From UBA993 sp964436815 (lineage in GTDB: Bacteria; Bacillota; Dethiobacteria; DTU022): DNA of 64,000 nt. Location of the stretch: the NCBI GenBank assembly GCA_964436815.1, contig CAYTER010000003.1, positions 1 to 64,000 of the forward strand, written 5' to 3'. The notes beneath the pieces were generated by a model. It was not told where the DNA came from and ran no database searches. It worked only from the letters and a program-made list of their open reading frames with translations. How positions within the stretch are numbered: the stretch's first letter is position 1; each line of letters opens with the position of its first letter. This document shows, piece after piece, positions 57,656 through 64,000 of this stretch. The translations under genes were made by a program, and so were the position numbers.

Positions 57656-57697
57656 AAAAGCACTCCTCATCTACCGGCGTTGCGGGGAGTGTTTTTT
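57656..57697 (+). terminator. Intrinsic terminator after the LOG-family gene
   Basis: AAAAGCACTCC (57656-57666) pairs with GGAGTGTTTTT (57686-57696), including one wobble pair, ending in six T. Confidence 0.85.
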
Positions 57698-57711
57698 ATT
57701 TATTGGCACGG

Positions 57712-57740
57712 TTGATTTTTGCTGAACCTGGTGAAATAAT
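57712..57740 (+). promoter_or_regulatory. Promoter of the DUF4126 gene
   Basis: TTGATT at 57712-57717 and AATAAT at 57735-57740, 17 bases apart. It starts 15 bases after the previous terminator. Confidence 0.6.
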
Positions 57741-57777
57741 AAAGCCGGAAATCAGTTTGGATGAATGGAGCAGGAGA

Positions 57778-58347
57778 ATGGAATATATCCTTAGTTTTCT
57801 GATTGGCATCAGTTTAAGCGCTACCAGTGGCTTCAGGGTGTTTGTGCCTCTTTTGGTAATCAGCATTGCGTCGTTAGCCGGTTGGCTGGAGTTAAACCCG
57901 GTTTTTGCCTGGGTAGGAACCTATCCGGCCCTGGTTGCCCTTGGTGTCGCAGCACTGCTGGAAGTTGCCGGCTATTATTTCCCTTACATTGATAATTTAC
58001 TCAGCAGCATTGCAGTTCCGGTCAGCCTGGTTGCCGGGACATTAATCACTGCCGCTGTATTGGTGGACTTTCCTCCGGTTCTGGCCTGGGCGCTGGCAAT
58101 TATCGCCGGCGGGGGAGCTGCTCTCGGCGGAAGCGTGATCAGCAACTCGATTCATACCGGATCGACAATGACCACCGCCGGCGCAGGTAATCCCCTGGTT
58201 TCTTTAATCGAATCGTTTTTTTCTGTTTTCATGTCTCTGCTGGCCGTATTGCTGCCGGTTATTGCGTTTTCATTCTTTGCGTTAATCCTTTGGTTCGTAT
58301 ATAAATTTTTTCGAAGAGGTAAACACACCAGGCCTGATCTGCAATAA
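57778..58347 (+). CDS. DUF4126-family integral membrane protein
   Basis: A 189-residue membrane protein with about five to six hydrophobic segments and a Gly/Ala-rich core (ISLSATSGFRVFVPLLV, then VALGVAALLEVAGYYFPYIDN, IIAGGGAALGGSVI, NSIHTGSTMTTAGAGNP). I assign it to DUF4126 from this pattern; its function is unknown. ATG 57778 is seven bases after GGAG at 57767-57770 and lies after the predicted promoter, whereas the longer in-frame reading from 57703 begins in the terminator. It faces the c-di-GMP-regulated gene tail to tail. Confidence 0.8.
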   Translation: MEYILSFLIGISLSATSGFRVFVPLLVISIASLAGWLELNPVFAWVGTYPALVALGVAALLEVAGYYFPYIDNLLSSIAVPVSLVAGTLITAAVLVDFPPVLAWALAIIAGGGAALGGSVISNSIHTGSTMTTAGAGNPLVSLIESFFSVFMSLLAVLLPVIAFSFFALILWFVYKFFRRGKHTRPDLQ

Positions 58348-58373
58348 AAACAGCCTCTCCTGACGAGAGGCTG
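58346..58373 (-). terminator. Terminator of the c-di-GMP-regulated gene
   Basis: CAGCCTCTC (58351-58359) and GAGAGGCTG (58365-58373) form a perfect 9-bp stem with a five-base loop. On the minus strand the stem is followed by TTTTT (58350-58346), so it ends minus-strand transcription. On the plus strand it lacks a T run. Confidence 0.85.
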
Positions 58374-58400
58374 CCGTACGTTAATTTAGGTTAGTTGCTT

Positions 58401-58694
58401 TCAGGATATGATCATTTTAAAAATATAAATTACAAATAATACTGTCAATAAACTGCTGAAAATTCTTAACTTCTGAGCAAAATTGCTCTTTACCTCCGAT
58501 GTGTTTCGTTTAGAGGGAACAGCCTGAAATTTATAGATATTTAAAGGTTTATAGCTTTTATTTGGTGTTCCTTTTGAAAATAGTTCTTCAAAAGCGCTCG
58601 TATCAACTTCAGGCCGGCGAACTTCAATGCCAAAAAGCTCCAAATCATCTAATGTTTGATGCTGGTCTTCTGAAACCTTTTTACTGCAATCCAT
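58401..58694 (-). CDS. Small tail-anchored membrane protein under a c-di-GMP riboswitch, unrecognised
   Basis: A 97-residue protein I do not recognise. The first 70 residues are hydrophilic, with acidic patches (LDDLELFGIEV, VDTSAFEELF) and then basic ones (VPSKRNTSEVKS). A single hydrophobic helix at the C-terminus (about residues 76-96, IFSSLLTVLFVIYIFKMII) should anchor it with the N-terminus inside. Minus-strand ATG 58694 follows AAGGAGGG by nine bases; the ribosome site lies inside the terminator stem of the riboswitch. It is the only gene before a terminator, so it is the sole target. A role in c-di-GMP-controlled surface behaviour is inference. Confidence 0.78.
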   Translation of the reverse strand: MDCSKKVSEDQHQTLDDLELFGIEVRRPEVDTSAFEELFSKGTPNKSYKPLNIYKFQAVPSKRNTSEVKSNFAQKLRIFSSLLTVLFVIYIFKMIIS

Positions 58695-58695
58695 C

Positions 58696-58721
58696 AAAAA
58701 AGGCCCTCCTTCCGGGGGACC
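58696..58721 (-). terminator. Riboswitch expression-platform terminator that also covers the ribosome site
   Basis: On the minus strand GGTCC (58721-58717) pairs with GGGCC (58706-58702) around a loop that includes AAGGAGG, followed by six T (58701-58696) directly before the ATG. The upstream CTTTGTCGGT (58728-58719), which overlaps the first arm, is exactly complementary to ACCGACAAAG (58830-58821) at the aptamer 5' edge. Confidence 0.8.
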
Positions 58722-58744
58722 GACAAAGAAAAATTTATAAACTG

Positions 58745-58832
58745 TCTCGGTAGCCAGGCTGCCGTAGCTTTTTTAGCTTTAGGTCCTTGGCTTTGCGTCC
58801 CTGCCTTTAAACAGGTTTGCCTTTGTCGGTCA
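58745..58832 (-). promoter_or_regulatory. Cyclic di-GMP-I (GEMM) riboswitch aptamer
   Basis: Minus-strand reading gives the complete GEMM consensus in order: GGCAAACC (58821-58814), a short hairpin with a TAAA loop, GGGACGCAAAGCC, GGACCTAA, an AGCT/AGCT-closed hairpin, and GGCAGCCTGGCTACCG (58763-58748). The base before GCAAACC is G, the form expected for c-di-GMP rather than the A of cGAMP variants; that detail is from memory of the Vc2 structure. The leader has its own promoter and a terminator with an alternative pairing partner, so it likely acts on transcription. Confidence 0.95.
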
Positions 58833-58929
58833 GGTGTGTTGTTGTCATGAATCCTAGGAGTAGCTCTTAACACCTAATAATTTCTCCGTAACCACCGTCC
58901 TTATATCTCAGTTTTTAAGCTTTATATTT

Positions 58930-58957
58930 ATCATAGCGATATTTGACATAATGTCAA
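58930..58957 (-). promoter_or_regulatory. Promoter of the c-di-GMP-regulated transcript
   Basis: Minus-strand TTGACA (58957-58952) and TATGAT (58935-58930) with a 16-base spacer. The -35 box is half of the perfect palindrome TTGACATAATGTCAA at 58943-58957, a possible operator. Confidence 0.75.
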
Positions 58958-59297
58958 GGACATTTTTGTTTTATGTTTAAAAATTTAATAGTATCTTTCA
59001 GGGATGTTTATTGTTGATCCGGTCATAGTGCAGAATTATTAAGGGGATCAACAGGTTAATATTGAAGCTCCGATAATAGTTGAATTAAAACAAGCTGTGG
59101 AAAAAGAACTAAACCATCTGTAAAATTAGAATCTGCTTATTGGGATAAAAGATATATAGAATATCACGTTATATAAAGATCCGGACAATTTAACGCGAAA
59201 GACTTTGAAGGGTCTGAAATGAAAGATAGCGGTGTTAGGCAGATGTGATGTGCTCTTTCCTGCAATTGCTAGACGAGATCCCGATAAATCAATATAA
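58958..59297. other. AT-rich gene-free region with degraded coding-like fragments
   Basis: No intact gene is seen. Short translated stretches look gene-like but are broken by stops: a plus-strand run ending at about 59120 (APIIVELKQAVEKELNHL, then stop) and fragments such as YWDKRYIEYHVI at about 59140-59175. They have no start with a ribosome site. The region may be the remains of a lost gene; I cannot identify its family. Confidence 0.4.
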
Positions 59298-59326
59298 TTG
59301 ACATAGTAAATAGAATATTATAGAAT
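59298..59326 (+). promoter_or_regulatory. Promoter of the GntR regulator gene
   Basis: TTGACA at 59298-59303 and TAGAAT at 59321-59326 with a 17-base spacer, about 40 bases upstream of the start codon. Confidence 0.78.
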
Positions 59327-59369
59327 TTATCTTGTAATGACAGGATAACAACATGAAGGGATGAATTTA

Positions 59370-60197
59370 ATGGAAGGCAAAAATAGTAGCAGATATATCG
59401 ACAAAAATAGTGTTATTCCATATTATTACCAGCTAAAAGAACAATTAAAATCATTTTTTGAAGAAAACAATATGAAAGAAGGTGAGCAGATACAGTCAGA
59501 AGCTGAGTTGTGCAGGACTTATGGTGTAAGTCGGACTGTGGTGAGACAGGCAATTGCTGATCTGGTTAATGAGGGTTTGCTTTTCCGTCAGAAGGGTAAA
59601 GGAACTTTTATTGCAAAACCAAAAATTATTGGTAGTCTAATGCAAAATTTGAATGGTTTTTATAAAGATATGATGGTTAAAGAATTCAAAACAAAATCTG
59701 AAATCCTTGATTTTTCTATAGTTGCTGCACCAAAGAAGATCGCCTACAGACTCCAGCGTGAAGAGGGAGAGAAATTATTTAAAATTGACCGACTTCGCTT
59801 TGTCAACGATGAACCAATTGTTTGTGTTATATCTTACATCCCCTTTAGTCTCTGCCCCGAACTAATTAATGAAGACCTAACCAATCAATCACTCTACGCA
59901 GTAATGGAGGAAAAGTATAATTTAAAAATTGCTTCTAGCCGCCGATCGATTGAAGCAGTTGGGGCGACTGAGGAAATCGCTGCCCTTCTGGGCATTGAAC
60001 ACTGCGCACCAATATTTTTACTCAAAAGTATTAGTTATCTGGAAAACGGAATGCCGGTTGAATATTACGAAGCAAAGCACCGGGGTGATCGAATGGGTTT
60101 CGAAGTTGAAATAATTAATCAAAAAAAATCAAACCATCTCGACAGTGTTGATCTGAGTTTTCAAGTAATGAACCTTTCAGGACACAAGCAAGTATAG
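59370..60197 (+). CDS. GntR-family (HutC subfamily) transcription regulator
   Basis: A 275-residue regulator. Residues about 15-80 form the winged helix-turn-helix (VIPYYYQLKEQLKSFFEE, SEAELCRTYGVSRTVVRQAI, GLLFRQKGKGTFIAKP), and the C-terminal part is a UTRA ligand domain (RLREEGEKLFKIDRLRF-type segment, then LFLLKSISYLENGMPVEYYEAKHRGDR-like end; here PIFLLKSISYLENG). Such proteins usually repress adjacent sugar genes until a sugar or sugar phosphate binds. ATG 59370 lies nine bases after AAGGG; ATG 59361 is an alternative. Lower GC than the ribosomal region and its place before a ribose-type importer suggest a catabolic cassette acquired as a unit. Confidence 0.92.
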   Translation: MEGKNSSRYIDKNSVIPYYYQLKEQLKSFFEENNMKEGEQIQSEAELCRTYGVSRTVVRQAIADLVNEGLLFRQKGKGTFIAKPKIIGSLMQNLNGFYKDMMVKEFKTKSEILDFSIVAAPKKIAYRLQREEGEKLFKIDRLRFVNDEPIVCVISYIPFSLCPELINEDLTNQSLYAVMEEKYNLKIASSRRSIEAVGATEEIAALLGIEHCAPIFLLKSISYLENGMPVEYYEAKHRGDRMGFEVEIINQKKSNHLDSVDLSFQVMNLSGHKQV

Positions 60198-60317
60198 ATA
60201 GTAGCACCAAGCTGGTATCGCAAAGGGGGTGCTCGATGAATTAGTGATGGGTAGATAAGAGTTTAAGAACAACTAAGTTAGTTGGGCAGTAAGTATCATA
60301 AAGAGGAGGAGAATAGT

Positions 60318-61487
60318 GTGAAAAGAAAGTGCAATATTTTAATGCTGATTTTTGTTGTTATGATATCCGGGTTTCTGGTAATCGGCTGTGCGCCGAGTAC
60401 CCCTGCCGAACCACCGGCAGAGGATGGTGAGTTAGTTTTAGAGAAAATAGTTATTGGCTGGACTCCCCCCGACATAACAGGGGTGTTCCAGACTGCAACT
60501 GAGTACTTCGAGCTGGCTGCTGAAGATGCCGGTAAAAGTGGTATTGAGGTTGAGGTGATTTCACGCTCCCCAGCTACCCACGTTGCTTTTGCCGACCAGG
60601 TAGCCATTATTGAAGATTACATTACCATGGGTGTTGATGTAATCGCTATTTCGCCCACTGAGGTAGAAGTAGTCAAACCAGCGCTCCAGCAGGCTAACGC
60701 TGCGGGGATCCCTATTATTATGGTTAACCTGTTAGAGCCAATTGATGGCGTGGATATCGCCTGTTATATCGGGTTCGACAACTTTGATGGCGCAGCCATC
60801 ACAGCCTATTCATTAGTAGATTACTTCGGTGGTCCCGGGGTCTTAGGTGAGGGTGATAAAGTTGACGCGACACCTGAAACTTATCTTGACCTGGCCTGGT
60901 GGGAAGATGTTTATGCCGGTGTTGATCCTGCAGCATCGGGTATCGAAGCGCGCGGTGCGATTATTGAAGGCGTAGCTGGAGGCTTTTTCTCCGTTACCCG
61001 TGTGGAAGGCTTCCGCTCAGTAATCGACGAGTACCCGGGTATAGTTGAAGTAATGGAGCCAATTCCAGCTGACTGGAACAGAGAAAAAGGTATTGCAGCT
61101 GCAGAAGATATCCTGGCAGCCAACCCTGAAGGAACCCTGGACTGGATCTGGGCAGCCTCTAATGAAATGGGTATGGGAGCCAGGCTTGCCTGTGAATCTG
61201 CAGGCAGGACCGAAGTTGCAGTATTTACAAATGACGTAACACCAGAATCAGTTCTTGAATTTATCAATAAAGATCGCATAGTGGCAGAAACAACTCACGG
61301 CTTTCCTGATTGGGGATGGTTTGGAACGAAGTATGCTGTAATGTTGGCACTTGGGTTGGATGTACCGCAATTTGAAGACATTCGCCCACGTACTGCTTAC
61401 AAAGATAACAGCTTCATGTTCTACCCAGAACCTGTATTACCACCAATTGATTGGGATGAAATTTTGGTCAATGCAGGTTTGAAGTAA
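60318..61487 (+). CDS. Ribose-type ABC transporter substrate-binding lipoprotein
   Basis: A 389-residue periplasmic-binding protein (Peripla_BP_4/RbsB-like) anchored as a lipoprotein: GTG 60318 opens a signal peptide ending in LVIGC (Cys at about residue 25). The two-lobed binding fold is seen from KIVIGWTPPDITGVFQTATEYF, with DVIAISPTEVEVVKPALQQANAAGIPIIMVN and WIWAASNEMGMGARLACESAGR in the second lobe. The ligand is presumably a sugar. AGGAGGAGAA precedes the start. The ATPase follows after a hairpin-rich spacer. Confidence 0.92.
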   Translation: MKRKCNILMLIFVVMISGFLVIGCAPSTPAEPPAEDGELVLEKIVIGWTPPDITGVFQTATEYFELAAEDAGKSGIEVEVISRSPATHVAFADQVAIIEDYITMGVDVIAISPTEVEVVKPALQQANAAGIPIIMVNLLEPIDGVDIACYIGFDNFDGAAITAYSLVDYFGGPGVLGEGDKVDATPETYLDLAWWEDVYAGVDPAASGIEARGAIIEGVAGGFFSVTRVEGFRSVIDEYPGIVEVMEPIPADWNREKGIAAAEDILAANPEGTLDWIWAASNEMGMGARLACESAGRTEVAVFTNDVTPESVLEFINKDRIVAETTHGFPDWGWFGTKYAVMLALGLDVPQFEDIRPRTAYKDNSFMFYPEPVLPPIDWDEILVNAGLK

Positions 61488-61493
61488 CCAACG

Positions 61494-61528
61494 GTAAGGG
61501 GGGGGGATAATCTACCCCCCTCCCTTAC
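61494..61528 (+). repeat. Long GC hairpin after the binding-protein gene
   Basis: GTAAGGGGGGGGG (61494-61506) pairs with CCCCCTCCCTTAC (61516-61528, one wobble) around an eight-base loop. No T run follows, so it may block exonucleases and raise binding-protein mRNA over ATPase mRNA. Confidence 0.75.
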
Positions 61529-61539
61529 ACTACCTGCCA

Positions 61540-61560
61540 CTCAGCTTGATAGCTGAGTTT
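61540..61560 (+). terminator. Second hairpin with short T tract, possible weak terminator
   Basis: CTCAGCT (61540-61546) and AGCTGAG (61551-61557) form a perfect 7-bp stem with loop TGAT, followed by TTT. Together with the preceding hairpin it could reduce readthrough into the ATPase gene. Confidence 0.5.
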
Positions 61561-61698
61561 AGCAGCATACACATGTTTATTGTACATCAAATTTATTATC
61601 TTAAAAAGACCATCATAAAAACACATGCTATTACATAATGTTATAGTAACAGCCTTGCAGTTCACATATCAGCAAGTTTGTGCAAAGGAGAGTCGGGT

Positions 61699-63204
61699 AT
61701 GGTTCAAACACCGCTACTCGAGCTGAAGGGTTTAAATAAAAGCTATCCTGGTGTTCAGGCTTTAAAGGGAGTTGATTTCGATCTACATTCCGGTGAAGTG
61801 CACTTTTTGCTTGGTGAAAATGGAGCCGGAAAGTCTACATTGCTGAAAATTCTAAGTGGTTCAGTACAAAAAGACAGCGGTACAATTCTGCTTGAAGGAG
61901 TTCCAATCGAGATTAACAACCCGGCTGATTCGCGACATCATAAGATTGCCATGGTTTATCAAGAACTGAGTTTACTACCATCTCTTACAGCAGCAGAAAA
62001 TATATTCCTGGGTGAGCTTCCCCTAAAGAGATGGAGTAAAACTGTTGATTGGAAAAAAGTTTACAACGAAACAGAGGCCGCATTAAAAACAGTCGGATTA
62101 AATATAACGCCACAGAAATTGGTTAATGAACTTTCTGTTGGCGAGAAACAACTGGTGGAGATAGCCAAAGCAATGTCACGAAAAGCTCGGATTCTGCTTC
62201 TTGACGAACCGACTTCTGCGTTGACAGGAGAAGAATCTGACAAGCTTTTTACTCTGATAAAAGAGTTACAGGCAAAAGGTATTGCCATCCTCTATATCTC
62301 CCATCGCTTGGCTGAATTGCCCAAAATAGCTCAGCGGGTTACTGTTCTCCGCGATGGCGAAAAGATGGGGACCTTTCCTGTAGACGATGTTGAAGAAAAA
62401 GATCTGATCAGAATGATGGTGGGTCGGGAAATTGAAGAAAAATATCCAAAAGAAAAAATTGCAATCGGAGAGCCTCTGCTGGAGGTAATCAACCTTAACC
62501 TGAAAAACCGTATCAAGGGTTTAAACCTGACGGTGAGAAATGGAGAAATTGTCGGTGTTTTCGGGTTAATGGGTGCAGGAAGAACCTCACTGGCCAATGT
62601 TCTCTTTGGTATTGAAAAACCGGACAGTGGGCTAGTCAAAGTTAACGGCAGTAATGTTAGCATTAATAACCCCTGGGATGCAATTCGTGCTGGTTTTGGG
62701 TATATCACGGAAGATCGGCGCGGCAGTTTAGCTCCGCGTATGAGCATAGCGGCAAATATAACCCTGCCCAATCTCAAGCGCCTTTTATTGTGGGGTTTCC
62801 TGAGCTTATTTAAAGAAAAGCTCCTGGTTCAGAACTTTGTAGACGAGTTGAAGATCGCCACACCGAACTTGCAGCAGCTCTGTGAGTTTCTTAGCGGGGG
62901 TAATCAGCAAAAGGTAGTGCTGGCACGCTGGATTTGTGCGAATTCAAAGATTTTGTTATTGGATGAGCCGACAAGAGGTATAGATGTTGGCTCAAAAGTT
63001 GAAGTATACCGCTTAATGGGTCGGTTAGCGAAAGAGAATGCGGCTATATTGATGTTCAGTTCAGAGCTTCCTGAAGTAATGGCTGTCAGCGATCGCATAC
63101 TGGTAATGTGTGAAGGAGAAATTGCTGCATCTTTCAATCAAAATGAGACAACCCCGGATGAAATCATGTTGTATGCAACGGGACGGAGGAAAGCGTGTGG
63201 ATAA
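61699..63204 (+). CDS. Ribose-type ABC transporter ATP-binding protein (two ATPase domains)
   Basis: A 501-residue RbsA/MglA-like protein with two ATPase halves. The first has LGENGAGKST (Walker A), LSVGEKQLVEIAKAM and LLLDEPTSAL; the second has the usual degenerate GLMGAGRTSLA, LSGGNQQKVVLARW and LLLDEPTRGIDVG. This arrangement powers import of ribose, galactose, xylose, inositol or similar. ATG 61699 lies seven bases after AAAGGAG. It overlaps the permease gene by eight bases. Confidence 0.95.
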   Translation: MVQTPLLELKGLNKSYPGVQALKGVDFDLHSGEVHFLLGENGAGKSTLLKILSGSVQKDSGTILLEGVPIEINNPADSRHHKIAMVYQELSLLPSLTAAENIFLGELPLKRWSKTVDWKKVYNETEAALKTVGLNITPQKLVNELSVGEKQLVEIAKAMSRKARILLLDEPTSALTGEESDKLFTLIKELQAKGIAILYISHRLAELPKIAQRVTVLRDGEKMGTFPVDDVEEKDLIRMMVGREIEEKYPKEKIAIGEPLLEVINLNLKNRIKGLNLTVRNGEIVGVFGLMGAGRTSLANVLFGIEKPDSGLVKVNGSNVSINNPWDAIRAGFGYITEDRRGSLAPRMSIAANITLPNLKRLLLWGFLSLFKEKLLVQNFVDELKIATPNLQQLCEFLSGGNQQKVVLARWICANSKILLLDEPTRGIDVGSKVEVYRLMGRLAKENAAILMFSSELPEVMAVSDRILVMCEGEIAASFNQNETTPDEIMLYATGRRKACG

Positions 63205-64000
63205 TAATAAAATAGCTCAAGTAACTGCTCTACAGGAAAAGTTGAAAGTAAAGCTAACTGCCTCAGACTATTTGCGAAAAGCAGTAGCCATGGGTGGCCC
63301 GGTTATTGCTCTAGCGTTGCTGATGACCTATTTTAGTATAGCTTCGCCTTTCTTTGCCACCAGCGGAAATATCATCAATATTACCCGTCAATCTTCCATA
63401 AATATAATGTTAGCTACCGGTCAGAGTTTAGTGATTCTATCAGGTGGTATCGATCTTTCGGTCGGAGCGATAATGGCGCTGGCTGCTTCTGTTTCAACTG
63501 TTGCCATGACCTATCATGGTATCAATGTTTGGCTGGGTATGCTGCTTAGTCTGGGTGTAGGATCTTTTGCCGGTTTCATAAACGGGTTGGTTATAGCCAA
63601 AGGTAAGGTGCCTGACTTTATCGCCACCCTTGGTATGATGACCGTAGCACGAGGAGTGGCCTTGCTTGTCACCGGTGGCCTTCCTGTTCCGTCGCATCGG
63701 ATTGCCCATGAAGTTGTAGCTCACATCCCCGATCAATTGTTATGGCTTGGCGGAGGCAAACTTTTTGGTATACCAACCGCACTGCTGGCAGCTATTGGGA
63801 TTGTTCTTTTAGGCTGGTTCATCACCCGTTATACAAGATTGGGACGTTCATTATATGCAGTAGGCGGAAACAAAGAAGCAGCCCGAGTATCCGGAATAAA
63901 CATTGAACGCACCAAAATAGCCGTCTATACCATATCCGGGGCTTTTGCCGGAATAGCAGCTTTAGTCCTGACGGGACGTATGAACTCCGCCAATGCACTA
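63197..64000 (+). CDS. Ribose-type ABC transporter permease, truncated by window end
   Basis: The first 268 codons of an RbsC-like permease. After a soluble N-terminus of about 35 residues come membrane helices and the family mark SGGIDLSVGAIMALAASV (starting near residue 92), then DFIATLGMMTVARGVALLVTGG and GRSLYAVGGNKEAARVSGIN, the coupling loop that docks on the ATPase. The start GTG 63197 overlaps the end of the ATPase gene. The frame is open at the last base of the window, so the C-terminal part, about 60 residues, is missing only because of the cut. Confidence 0.93.
   Translation, partial: MDNNKIAQVTALQEKLKVKLTASDYLRKAVAMGGPVIALALLMTYFSIASPFFATSGNIINITRQSSINIMLATGQSLVILSGGIDLSVGAIMALAASVSTVAMTYHGINVWLGMLLSLGVGSFAGFINGLVIAKGKVPDFIATLGMMTVARGVALLVTGGLPVPSHRIAHEVVAHIPDQLLWLGGGKLFGIPTALLAAIGIVLLGWFITRYTRLGRSLYAVGGNKEAARVSGINIERTKIAVYTISGAFAGIAALVLTGRMNSANAL

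Noticed and set aside
58562..58753. Plus-strand frame over the c-di-GMP riboswitch region
   Set aside because: It lies opposite the small membrane protein and its terminator, with no ribosome site; the riboswitch on the other strand explains the sequence.

Overview
The window looks like a chromosomal contig from an anaerobic, probably spore-forming member of the Firmicutes (Clostridia in the broad sense, such as the Peptococcaceae/Syntrophomonadaceae type). This is inferred from gene order (carD-yacL-ispD-ispF-cysE-cysS-rlmB-yacP-sigH running into the rpmG-secE-nusG, rplKAJL, rpoBC, str, S10, spc and alpha blocks), strong AGGAGG-type ribosome binding sites, frequent TTG starts, the stationary-phase/sporulation sigma factor SigH, zinc-type small ribosomal proteins and ECF transporter genes. 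A run of exactly 100 N inside the first EF-Tu gene marks an unresolved repeat, as in a draft or metagenome-assembled genome.

Layout. 0.2-8.1 kb: CarD regulator, PIN/TRAM membrane protein, isoprenoid (ispD, ispF) and cysteine (cysE, cysS) genes, an archaeal-type thymidylate synthase, rlmB, yacP, sigH. 8.2-8.6 kb: four tRNA genes (Gly, fMet, Thr, Met). 8.7-40.0 kb: one of the densest stretches of translation and transcription machinery in any bacterium, with two EF-Tu copies, RNA polymerase beta, beta' and alpha, EF-G, SecE, SecY, Map and IF-1. The genes gltX, mrnC and adk, often found in these strings, are absent from their usual places. 40.0-44.2 kb: ecfA1-ecfA2-ecfT, truA, rplM-rpsI. 44.3-46.1 kb: a metallo-beta-lactamase-fold hydrolase and a geranylgeranylglyceryl-phosphate-synthase-like protein of the archaeal type. 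46.1-52.4 kb (minus strand): a five-gene molybdenum/tungsten cofactor operon headed by a Moco-type riboswitch with its own terminator and containing three domain fusions. 52.4-58.4 kb: a serine beta-lactamase-like membrane protein, a lipoprotein nuclease, an unrecognised anchored protein, 3-hydroxyacyl-CoA dehydrogenase, a LOG-family protein and a DUF4126 membrane protein. 58.4-59.0 kb (minus strand): a small unrecognised membrane protein under a cyclic-di-GMP-I riboswitch. 59.0-64.0 kb: a more AT-rich catabolic cassette with a GntR/HutC regulator and a ribose-type ABC importer (binding lipoprotein, double ATPase, permease cut by the window end).

How the parts work together. The first 44 kb is growth-rate-linked housekeeping, with regulation visible at an L10 leader, a possible L1 site, the rplL-rpoB terminator/promoter pair and strong promoters before sigH, the tRNAs, rpmG, rpoB, rplGB and rplM. 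The most distinctive features are two complete riboswitch-plus-terminator control regions on the minus strand, the MobB-MoaC fusion that keeps a perfect internal start for MoaC, the long acidic tail on RpoB, the bacterial copy of an archaeal ether-lipid enzyme, and the c-di-GMP-controlled orphan membrane protein. All starts were chosen by reading the upstream ribosome binding sites. Function calls rest on recognised motifs and gene order, not on database searches.
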